Positions 1-10,046 of a stretch of DNA of 64,000 bases are shown here, in pieces; the first letter of the stretch is position 1; each line of letters begins with the position of its first letter. This stretch comes from Hysterangium stoloniferum. Its lineage: Eukaryota; Basidiomycota; Agaricomycetes; Hysterangiales; Hysterangiaceae. The notes under the pieces are model-generated. The model saw only the letters and a list, made by a program, of their open reading frames with translations, was not told where the DNA came from and did no database searches. The DNA lies in NCBI GenBank assembly GCA_015178975.1, contig WHVD01000165.1:114158-178157 (forward strand). Direction: 5' to 3'. A program made the position numbers and the translations under genes.

Positions 1-170
1 CACTTCCAGCACTCTCCAGAAGTGGTAAATGTGCGTCCAGGCAGCTCCAGCATATTCCATGAGTGGCACTTTTGTCCCAACTCCTCCTGCACATGTGGAA
101 GTGACACATGGGTGCACCTGTAGTACCCACACACCCATATCTAGTTAGGCGCAGAACACTAGCACTGCTT

Positions 171-478
171 GCCTTATAGTTAGATAGGATAGCCGTTGTC
201 TCCCTCTCCCAGAAATAATACTGTTTTATAATTCTGCCTTGAATAATAATAAAAATTTCCCTCGCATATTCTTATGTACTCACAAAGCTATTATCAGACA
301 TGACAACTGCCCCCACAACACACCTGTACTTTTGGCAACAATCCAGCACTTAGCACTCCAAGTCGCATTCTGTTCGAGCTCATCGTCGGCAACATTGTCA
401 AAATCACTTCACCAACTCTTCTTTGTCTAACCCTTTCTTTTGCGCCATATAGAATTCTATCCTATCTAACTATAAGGC
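171..478. mobile_element. MITE-like element with 22-bp terminal inverted repeats
   Basis: Positions 171-192 and 457-478 are perfect 22-bp inverted repeats (starting GCCTTATAGTTAGATAGG) that enclose 264 bp of AT-rich sequence. The short open frame inside (239-430) has no recognisable domain and is probably chance. The size and the perfect termini suggest a non-autonomous DNA transposon. I could not find a clear target-site duplication, so an LTR-derived inverted arrangement is also possible. Confidence 0.5.
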
Positions 479-1047
479 GAACATCAAAAAGATTAATGTA
501 TTTACAAATAAAAATAAAGATAATAAAAATATTTAGGAGTACTTAACTGTAAATCAATATTGTTTGAATGATAGAGCAACCTGTTTAAATAGTAAGCATT
601 AGGAACCAATATTGGACCTGGAGCATACTCCAACATCTTTCCACATTGTCACACATATCCTTAGAAACCAATACTCATTCACAATTTATCTTATTTTTCT
701 TGTTGTTTGTTCATTTTGGTCACAGTCTCAAGACCCAGATATTCCACTGGGTTCTGGAATGTCCTTTATGGCTTCTGACCCTAAGTTGTCTAAGACAATT
801 CATCTCTTAGGTCCTGTCAGATTATTCCATGAATGCTAGATGCTTTGTAACTTGTGTTCTGCCCTATCTCTGGTTTGAATTTGACATATGTATGCGTAGT
901 CACTTGCTTATTGTGCTATTTGGACTTGTACCATTTCCTGCCCAACCCTTGTTCCTAAATCAGTCAACCCTGTATCCTTCCTGTCTTCCCATTTCATCTT
1001 TTTGTCTGATTGGATTAGTAGCGTAACAACTATAAGGTCTATGTATA
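479..1047. other. AT-rich stretch without a recognisable gene
   Basis: Short open frames at 612-839 and 829-1026 show no known motif, no convincing splice pattern and no codon bias. I see nothing else to annotate here. Confidence 0.5.
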
Positions 1048-1191
1048 TACATCAGTAAAATGGTATTTGTTCTGGACAGCTCCCGGAGGAGATCCCCCCA
1101 TTCTAGGAAGCTCCTGGATGTTGTGGAGCATGTGGAGCATCCCAGAATAGGGGTACCTCCTCTCAGTGTTTAATACCATTTTACTGATGTA
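1048..1191. mobile_element. Hairpin MITE flanked by TA (Tc1/mariner type)
   Basis: Perfect 18-bp inverted repeats (CATCAGTAAAATGGTATT) lie at 1050-1067 and 1172-1189 and are flanked on both sides by TA (1048-1049 and 1190-1191). The interior is also partly self-complementary (GAGGAG...CTCCTC and AGAATAGGGG pairings), so nearly the whole 140 bp could fold into one hairpin. TA duplication plus short terminal inverted repeats is the signature of Tc1/mariner-derived MITEs. It has no coding capacity. Confidence 0.65.
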
Positions 1192-1433
1192 ATCTAAAGA
1201 ATAATCAGAATATCAACTTAGCTACACCCCAGTATATTTCCCAACCTATCAGTCTTAAAACTCTAAATCATGTATTTTTGGAGCCTACAGATAGTAACAA
1301 CATTGTGGACTCAACTGTGGAAAAAGAGAAACTAATATACAATACTATCCTCTGATGCTGTAATCACTATCTAGAAAACTGTCTGAAATGTAGCTTTAGT
1401 GTGGAATGAGTTGATCCAAAATCACTCCACACA

Positions 1434-3031
1434 CTAAATAGTATTTGTTCCACATAACACATTACCTATCGGGTCCAAATTACTGGCTTTCTCTCCAAAA
1501 CATGGTGATAATGGACATGGCTGTACTACTTGATCCAATTCAATGATGTCTGTGATTTGATGCCCTGAGTGACCATAAGATTTCTGCACAGCATACATGC
1601 TTATATTTGAATTATATCCATCATAGTCAAACCACTCAACATAGGCCAGATGCTTGGGGTGAGGGTGGGGCCCTTTCAAATTGATATGTGCTAGCCTGAA
1701 GATCATCTGTAGTTGTGCTACTCTCAATCCTGTAATAGTAATTTCAATTGGTTAATGACTTTGAAAAGTTAAGACTTACCTTGAAGTCCCATTTGTTGAG
1801 AAGAGCTTGTTGGGTTTGTATCAACAAGGACAATATCAAAAACATCTGGAATTTCTTTCTGTGTCACAGTGGCCTTCTTTCCAAGTGCAGCTCGTATGAT
1901 TCTTGTTTCAATTGGATCATGTAAACTATCAAGAACAGGCAATGTAATGCGAAACATTTTCCAAACATCCAGGGTCTTGTAATAACTTGGGATACCAGTT
2001 TCAACTGCCAGCTGATCCCACCCTCTACCAGATGCCTGTGAGCCCAAAGACCTTTTAGCCTCAAATCCTTTCACAGCTTCTTGAAATTGAGTTGGACTTA
2101 TTGAAAACAATTTCATAAGTTTCATAATTTCCTGTGTTGCTATTGATGGCCATTGTGCTAGCTTTGGCTCATAGGTCATTGTGGGAAATGGTATTGCTTG
2201 AATTTCTGTGTTACCATCAAATTCAGGATCCAGACCACTGTTATCTGATTCAAGTTGGAGTTCTGAATCTGAATTCCAATATCCTGTGTGTTGTAATTGT
2301 CGCCATTCAATGTATTGCTCAAAATAACAAAGCTTCTCTTGGCGATCCAGCCATCTAACCATTTGCTCTGTATAGTCTTTCTTGCTAACACCCCAATATG
2401 CTTTCTTAGCATATTCTATATGATAACGCTCTGGTGTTTCAGTTGTAAAGTTAGTGGTTGCTCCAAACCTGCAAATGAATTCTGGATAATGTGGTCGTGT
2501 ATGTAACTTAGGAATATGGAAATGAGGAATTGTCCCTTTCTTTCCTCTTCATGCTCCAGTGGTGATAAAGATATTTTTATTGAGATGCCATATTTTGTTA
2601 TATTCCATTAATTGGGAAAGTGTCTCTTCACTGTGAGAACGATATTGAGCCATATAGATAAAATCTAACTCTGCCCATGTGGCACGCAGAGCTTGTCAAG
2701 GAACTGCTCCTACTAATGCTGGTAGTATTGAACGTTGTAGGTCTTGATGTTCCTTTCCTGTCCACTGTGATATCTTTGAAATCCCTGCAGTAAAATGACG
2801 AAAACCTGGAAACTTAGGCAAGCATCGAAAATCAGCATCAAGCTCTAATTTTCCCACAAGGTTTATGTGTCATGCCACACAGTGGTCTTTAAATGCCTTG
2901 TGTAATCCATGAAGAACATCTGGACAAACAGCCTTGCAGATATCCAAAGAGGGAAAGTCAATCCACCATGGTTCTTCTACACCATTAAATTTTCGTTCTT
3001 TGGCTACCATTGCAAATTTCCAAGTATCTGC
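1434..3031 (-). pseudogene. Plavaka/KDZ-type transposase, C-terminal half (interrupted)
   Basis: This is the C-terminal half of a transposase of the Plavaka (CACTA-like/KDZ-related) group common in basidiomycetes. It would act in the nucleus on element ends. Visible family hallmarks are WWIDFPSLDICKAVCPDVLH near 2950, a region like the family's 'R-Y-H..AK.A' with a WLDRQEK motif (about 2320-2440), and a C-terminal 'RVAQLQMIFRL...YVEWFDYDG' block. A 50-nt GT-AG intron at 1730-1779 joins the last two exons in frame. In-frame TGA codons near 2698 and 2552 sit where the family usually has Arg. The gene continues at 15037-16430: removing Gypsy1 and one copy of its 5-bp target duplication makes the two halves read on without frame loss. 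It is clearly inactive. Confidence 0.8.
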
Positions 3032-3036
3032 ATCTG

Positions 3037-3338
3037 TGTCAGGGGACAATCTCAAGTTTTCTAAATTCATCCCTGACCTTCCTTAATATAGTCTCATAAG
3101 TCAAGGATAAGAGTACTTTGTTTTTATCACATTTTCAAACTCAGCTGCACCTTTAGTTAGTCACTCACTAGCTGAGGATTCCTTAGACTTTTCTCTTCAG
3201 ATTCCCTCTGCTAGGTAAGTAATAATGTACATTGTATGTATATAATAGATAGGTATAAAACTTACTTCGGATTCCCTCTGCTAGTGCCCCAACTCAGTCA
3301 TAGTGCAAGTCAGTGTGGTCTAGAGAGTCGCCCTTACA
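3037..3338 (+). repeat. Gypsy1 5' LTR (302 bp)
   Basis: It begins TGTCAGGGGACAATC and ends CGCCCTTACA. It is nearly identical to the split 3' copy (8569-8829 plus 14991-15031, together also 302 bp). A TATA-like GTATAAAAC lies near 3253, and a 'GGATTCCCTCTGCTAG'-like motif occurs twice. The matching ATCTG target duplication fixes the outer boundary. Confidence 0.9.
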
Positions 3339-3477
3339 GAAGAAAAGTCTCACATCAAGTGACCGGAGTTACCACCGCTATTTTTCGAACCATATTCAAG
3401 ATCGCGAGTTCAAACATTTATACAGATCTAATCTATTTCAAGTTTACGCACGGTCCCCTCCCCTCATTTTTACTATT

Positions 3478-4843
3478 ATGTCGACTTCTATTACCGATCC
3501 CCACCAGGTGCTGGAACAGTGCAGTAATGACATTCGAGATCTCCAAGCCTCCCAGAAGCAAAATACGGACCTGTTGCAGCAAATTCTTCAGCAACTCACT
3601 GTACAAACACAACCACCAATGAATCCTCCACAGCTGCCTGCGTTACCTACATTGACCTCTGCTGCTGTTTCGACCAACTCAGGTCCGAAGGTTCCACTTC
3701 CAAATGGGTACGATGGTGATCGATCTGGTGGATGTACCTTCTACAACTCGTGTCTGCTGTACATCAGCATGAATGGGTTGAAGTTCCAGAGATGAAGGTT
3801 CAATGGGTGGTGTCGTTCATGAAGACCGGTCGAGCCGCCCTTTTTGCAAATCGGCTCATGAAGTCATGGAGTCAAGGAGATGCGGTGCCTTCATGGGAGA
3901 CCTTCGTGGGGACCTTCGAGTGCAAGTTCTTTCCAGCTGATGAAGCAGCTACAGCCTGTATCAAATTAGAAGGAATGACGTACCATCAAGCCCGAAGAAC
4001 GGTCGACAAGTACACAGATGAGTTTCGCGAACTCATTGACCTTGCAGGTTACAAAGACGCATTAGCCATTGTAATGAAATATCGACATGGCCTCTTACCG
4101 AATATCCAGATCCAGGTTGTGATGATGGAGAACCGCCCGAAGGATGATGCTGCTTCCCGCTTTGACTGAAACCGAAATGCAAACGAAATTTTTTGTTCAG
4201 CAGGCGTCACAACGCGACTGGTTGCACTGAAACCTTCGACGTTCCCTCACATCGTTCCCCCACTTCCCCCACATCCTACATCGACACTACCCTCCTCTAG
4301 GCTGATCGACGCGATGGACGTTGATGCGACCAAAGGCCGGGGTCTTCCCTCAACACTCTGTTTCGAGTGTCATCAGCTGGGTCATCTCAGTCGTGACTGC
4401 CCTTGAAAACTACAAAGAATCTGCTCCCTACTTACTAGCCTTGATGAAGAGGGACAGGACATGGCCATGGACATCCTTCTTGCAGAAGCGGATGTCCGAA
4501 TTGCCTGTAGTAGGGTGGCCGAAGCAGATGACTCTCCTCGAGGGGCTGATCTACAGCCTGTTTTGGGTTTTCCCAACTGCAGCGAGTGAAGGGTATGCCC
4601 TCGCTGCCACTTTCAAATAGATTCAGTGTCCTCTCTGTTGATGATGTATGTACAGTTAATACATCAGAAGTTGAACCTCTGTTGAGTGAGGACACTGGAA
4701 TTCAAGTCATACCTAACCCACCCAAGTCTCCCTCAGTCCATTCACATCGTAGAAGACCAGTTTGGGAACGTCGTCTTCCAAAATCTCTCATTATTGCCTT
4801 AATGGCAACTGCCAAATCATTACACCTAAAAGTTGAGCTCTAA
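3478..4843 (+). pseudogene. Gypsy1 gag (nucleocapsid), broken
   Basis: The Gag-like reading frame starts at the ATG at 3478. A coiled-coil N-terminal part (about 80 residues) leads into a typical retrotransposon Gag core after a frameshift near 3740. The nucleocapsid CCHC zinc knuckle (C-X2-C-X4-H-X4-C) is plain at 4359-4400. In-frame TGA codons at 4167 and right after the knuckle (4402), a further frame change near 4590, and a TAA at 4841 interrupt it. Gag would assemble the virus-like particle and bind the RNA genome. Confidence 0.75.
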
Positions 4844-4849
4844 ACAACT

Positions 4850-7800
4850 GACACTGGTCTTCTCCGATTGACTCGTGCATTGGTTGATTGTGGTGCAACT
4901 GGTCTATTCATTGACCGAGACTATGTGCATGAAAATGGAATTGCCACACGATCACTCATCTACCCAATTCATGTATACAATGTTGATGGGACACCCAATG
5001 AAGCAGGTTCAATCACTGAAGTTGCTGAGTTGGTCCTCTGCTACAAGGATCACTCAGAAAAGGCATTGTTTGCAGTCACCAAGCTTGGGAAGGAATCCCT
5101 TTTACTTGGCTATACCTGGCTTTGGGATCACAACCCAGAGATCAATTGGCAGACACAAGGAGTCAAAATGACCCGTTGTAACCCACACTGTAAAGAGTGT
5201 AAAATCTCAACCCTCAGGGCACACAAAGAGATTAGATGTTTACAAGCTTGTAGAGATGCCCCTGCCCCAGTCTTCACATCTGAGGAAACAGAAGAGCCAA
5301 TTCCTGATTTACTACTTGATCAGTCTGATGAGGTTGAAGACCAAATAGAGGACTTAATTGAAGATGGAGATCGGGTATTTGTCACAGTGCTGCACCCAGA
5401 ACTGACTCCAAATCAGATTCGAGCATCTGCCACAGTGTCTCAGTGACTAGCAGAGGCTAGTGCAAGGTTTAATACACCGAGCCCAAAAGGTTTTCGAGAC
5501 ATTGTCCCTGAGTATCTCCACACCTTTGAAGATGTGTTCTCCAAGGAGTCATTTGATTCATTGCCTGATAGAAAACCTTGGGACCATGCAATTGAACTAA
5601 TCCCTGATGCAAAGTCAACCAATTGCAAGGTCTACCCTATGTCCCTCAATGAACAGACAGAGCTGGATATTTTTATTGCTGAAAACCTTGCAACTGGTCG
5701 GATACGTCCTTCTAAGTCACCCATAGCATCCCCAGTTTTCTTCATCAAGAAGAAGGATGGCTCCCTCCGACTTGTACAAGACTATCGTGCATTGAATGCC
5801 CAAACAATAAAAAATCAATATCCACTCCCACTTATTTCAGAACTGGTGAATCGATTAAAAGGGGCACAATATTTCACAAAACTTGATATCAGATGGGGCT
5901 ACAACAATGTTTGCATTAAGGATGGTGATGAGTGGAAGGCTGCTTTCTTTGAACCCTTAGTCATGTTTTTTGGGCTCACTAATAGCCCAGCAACCTTTCA
6001 GACCATGATGAATGACATCTTCCGAGATTTGATTGCAGAAAAAGTTGTCTGTGTCTATCTGGATGACATCCCAATTTTCACCAGGACGCTTGAGGAACAT
6101 CGGCATGTCCTATTACTGGTTCTAGAGTGTCTTCACGAGTATAAGCTCTACCTTAAGCCAGAGAAATGTGAGTTTGAAAAGACAAAGATTGAATACCTTG
6201 GTCTAGTCATCTCTGAAAACCAAGCAGAGATGGACCCAATCAAGGTGTCAGGTGTATGTGATTGGCCCACTCCTACCAGTCGGAAAGAGGTACAGGCATT
6301 CCTTGGTTTTGCCAACTTCTATAAATGATTCATATCAGATTTCTCCCACCATGCGCGACCACTGTTTGATCTCACAAAAAAGGAAACCAACTGGAGGTGG
6401 ACCATGACAGAGGACAATGCCTTCCTTCTTCTCAAGGATCTGGTTACAAATGCACCAATTCTGACAATGCCTGATGATTCAAAACCATTTAGAGTTGAAG
6501 CTGACTCATCAGACTATGCCACTGGAGCAGTCCTCTCACAACAGCTGGATGATGGAAAGTGGCATCCTGTTGCCTTTTACTCAAAAGGCCTGTCAGCTGT
6601 TGAATGCAATTATAAGATCCATGACAAAGAGATGCTGGCAGTGATTCGTGCCTTTGATGAGTGGAGACATTTCCTAGAGGGGGCACAGCACTCAGTGGAG
6701 GTATGGACTGATCACAAAAACCTCAAGTACTTCATGTCCTCAAAAAAGCTAAACCGAAGACAGGCCCGATGGTCGCTGTTCCTGGCACGTTTTGATTTCC
6801 AACTGCACCACCAACCAGGGCACTCTATGGGTAAAACAGATGCACTCTCTCACCGGTCTGACCATGGTTCAGGTGAAGGAGACAACTCACACATCACTCT
6901 ACTTAAGCCAGAGTTCTTTGCAATTCGAGCCATGGAGGGTGTGTCAATACATGGGCCAGAACATGAATTCCTCACTGCTATTCACCAAGGAAATGAGAAG
7001 GGTGAACAGGAGGAAGTGGTGATCAAGGCAGTGAAGGAACTCCAGAAATCTGGTGGCCGATCTATCAGATTAATGGAATGGTCAGAGGAAGATGGATTGG
7101 TGTTGTATCGGGGTAAAATATATATCCCAACTGACCCAGAACTGAGGTGTAGGATTGTGGAATGGCACCATGACTCTCGGGTTGCTGGCCATGCAGGACG
7201 ATGGAAGACTTTAGAGCTAGTAAGTCACAACTTCTGGTGGCCAGGCATATCACGATATATAGGGTAATATGTCAAGACCTGTGACACATGTATACGCACC
7301 AAGTTCCAGCGTCGAATGCCAATTGGGGAATTACACCCAAACACCACACCAGCAGACCGATGGGATACAACCAGTGTTGACTTCATAGTTGACCTACCTG
7401 AATCTCAAGGGTATGATTCAGTTATGGTAATTGTAGATCTCATGACAAAGTGGGGACATTTCCTGCCCACACACAAAACTGTTGACTCTGTGGGTGCAGC
7501 TCGGATCTTTTTTAAGGATGTGTGGAAGCATCATGGACTCCCACAGAGAATCATTTCAGATCATGGATCACAGTTTGCAAGCCATTTCACTCGGGAATTA
7601 TACCGGCTCCTTGGGATTCAACCAGCCTATTCCACAGCCTACCACCCTCAAACTGATGGACAAACTGAATGAGTCAACCAAGAGCTTGAGACATATCTAT
7701 GGATTTTTGTGAATCAGTGCCAATCAGACTGGGTTGACCTTCTCCCACTTGCAGAATTTCAATACAACAACCATATCCATGCATCTACACAACAGACACC

Positions 7801-8407
7801 ATTCATGTTAGACTGTGGGCATCATCCACAAATGGGTTTTGAACTAAACCTTCGATCCAGCAAGGTGGAATCGGCAAACAATTTTCGAGATCGAATGGCT
7901 GAAACTCTTGAGGAGGCAAAAGCAGCATTGGCTAAAGCAAAGGACAAGATGACAAAGTACTACAACCGTCGGCGAACCCCAGCACCAAACTTCAAGGCAG
8001 GAGACCACGTTTTCCTAGATGCCAGTGATATTCAAATGGCCCAACCCTCAAAGAAGCTTTCACACCTTCGGTTAGGGCCATTCAAGATACTTGAACAGGT
8101 CTCATCAATTGCCTATAGGTTGGAACTGCCCATGTCAATGAATAGACTCCACCCAGTATTCAATGTGGTGAAACTGACACCAAAAATTGAGGATCCAATC
8201 ATTGGCCACCATTCTCAACCACCACCAGATCCAATAGTAGTGGAAGGAGAGGTGGAGTATGAGGTTGAGAAGGTATTGGATAGTAGATGGAGATATGGGT
8301 GAATTAAATACCTCATAAAATGGCAAGGCTTTGGCATGGAACATAATAGCTGGGAACCAGGATATATGGTATTCGCTCCCACTCTGACAGCAGACTTCCA
8401 CACATGA
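4850..8407 (+). pseudogene. Gypsy1 pol: protease, RT, RNase H, integrase, chromodomain
   Basis: Domains in order: retropepsin with ALVDCGATGLFID (4880-4920); RT with the palm motif YLDD (at 6058-6069, usual YLDDILIF changed to YLDDIPIF); RNase H with VEADSSDYATGAVL and WTDHKN; integrase with an HHCC zinc module (7170-7300) and the catalytic D, D, E around 7380, 7560 and 7650; a GPF module near 8070; and a C-terminal chromodomain (EVEKVLDSR...IKYLIKWQGF, 8260-8330). Stops at 5444 (TGA), 6326 (TGA), 7265 (TAA), 7670 (TGA) and 8300 (TGA) sit mostly at normally conserved Arg or Gln codons, which points to C-to-T decay. It cannot make a functional polyprotein. Confidence 0.9.
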
Positions 8408-8568
8408 CATCCAGAGGCAGTAACAATTCAGGGCCCTATTCGAGGATCAAGACAACCTCCAAACACCATGGTACAAGTGACCCAGATTCCAGAGTTTCGA
8501 AAGGTCAAGCCTGGACTTTATTGGCAGCAGCAGCATGTCGGGATGCCATATCTTAAAAGGGGGGGTGA

Positions 8569-8829
8569 TGTCAGGGGACAATCTCAAGTTTTCTAAATTC
8601 ATCCCTGACCTTCCTTAATATAGTCTCATAAGTCAAGGATAAGAGTACTTTGTTTTTATCACATTTTCAAACTCAGCTGCACCTTTAGTTAGTCACTCAC
8701 TAGCCGAGGATTCCTTAGACTTTTCTCTTTGGATTCCCTCTGCTAGGTAAGTAATAATGTACATTGTATGTATATAATAGATAGGTATAAAACCTACTTC
8801 GGATTCCCTCTGCTAGTGCCCCAACTCAG
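8569..8829 (+). repeat. Gypsy1 3' LTR, first 261 bp
   Basis: It starts TGTCAGGGGACAATC directly after the polypurine tract and matches 3037-3297 almost base for base. It stops where Gypsy2 begins. The last 5 bases, CTCAG, are the Gypsy2 target duplication. Confidence 0.9.
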
Positions 8830-9259
8830 TGTCACGAATCGATTATTCTTTGATAAAGTTGAATAATATTCTACTAATTGAACTCAAAAGCCTCATTCGA
8901 CGAAGTATATATTCACCCTGTCGATGAAGTAAGAGGCTATTACCAGTCACGAGAACTCACGGAAGTATTTGTCGAAGAAGTTACAACAAGATAGATTACT
9001 AATATCACTAATATACAGATATCTCGACTGACTTCCCTCGCTCCTTTCGTAGCCCTTTTATGCTTTTCATCGTATCGTTATGACTATGTTATGAACTAAT
9101 TATGAAATCATATATGACGTCGAAATGAGACATGTTGAAAGAGATTCGATGGTGTTGAATAATGTTCGGTTTTGTCGAGTTGAATTCAATAGGTTGAAGA
9201 GTTGTCGAAAGTTACCTTTGAATGTTTGTGACAATATGTGACATGTGACAGTTGTGACA
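8830..9259 (-). repeat. Gypsy2 3' LTR (430 bp)
   Basis: Plus-strand sequence runs TGTCACGAATCG...GTTGTGACA. It pairs with 14556-14985 with only scattered differences, mostly transitions. The adjacent plus-strand GTATCCTCCCTTTGTG is the reverse complement of a polypurine tract, so this is the 3' LTR of a minus-strand element. Confidence 0.92.
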
Positions 9260-9339
9260 GTATCCTCCCTTTGTGACCGAGCCCATGAGGTCGGAGTTTG
9301 AAAAGTTTTTTCATCATCTATTTTCGTGTTCCTCAATCA

Positions 9340-9927
9340 ATGTCTGATATAGAAGTCAATCAACTCGAATCAGGATCCGAGTTTTTGGGTTTCGAGGATA
9401 GAGATGTGGTTGTTGATGCGGTTGGTAAGTCAATTTATGGGATTTCTTTAAAATTAGTTAATTAGTTAGTTTTTAAGAAGAAATTCCCAAAAAGTGGATA
9501 GAAGACTGCAAAGAACCATTCAACAAGGTGACTTGTAAGGGAATTGGGAATTTGAAGCAGAATCGGAAAATTCATAATTTTTTGTTTTTGTTGAATTTTT
9601 GTTGAATTTTGCTAATTTGTTTTTTCCAGTTGCACAATGTGTTTTAACACGAATTTCATGTGCAATGCATCGTCGAATTGCGATCGGTGCAATCAGTTGC
9701 ATCAGGCCTGTTACTGGACTGTGAATAGGCCAGCTGGAAAACCACATCAAAATCGAAAAAAGAGTCGAAACGTGATCAAAGAATCGGGAAATGAAAGCGA
9801 ACTGGGATTCGCAAACTTGGCCAAAGGAAGAATGTCCATTGCAACATTATGTCAAGAATGTCGAATTTTTCTATACAGTCGAGAAGGTCGGAACATCGAT
9901 CGGATAAGGACTTGGAGAAAGAGATAA
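9340..9927 (+). pseudogene. Opposite-strand spliced ORF in Gypsy2 with half a Zn2Cys6-like cluster
   Basis: This reads opposite to gag-pol, between the integrase end and the 3' LTR. The likely start is the ATG at 9340. An acidic first exon (28 codons) ends at a GTAAGT donor (9425) with an acceptor TTTTAAG at 9477. A second exon is followed by a T-rich intron ending TTTTTTCCAG near 9630. The last part (9637-9927) contains C-D-R-C-N-Q-L-H-Q-A-C, an exact C-X2-C-X6-C half of a fungal zinc cluster. The second half has the right spacing, but the Cys positions read His, Arg and Ile. The exon 2 to exon 3 phase does not fit any visible donor, so I treat it as decayed. Position and layout mirror the intact antisense gene at 61089-62071, although the N-terminal sequences differ. 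Confidence 0.5.
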
Positions 9928-10046
9928 AATCAATTGGCGAAAGGGCCTAATAATTTTTCCAATAATTTTTTCGATGGTCGAGTCATTCGAATGAAGTCAG
10001 ATCGTACAAAGACTTGAGAATGGATCGGAAAGTCGAAAGATTCTTT

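Noticed and set aside
239..1026. Three short plus-strand ORFs
   Set aside because: No motif, no codon bias, AT-rich. One lies inside an inverted-repeat element.
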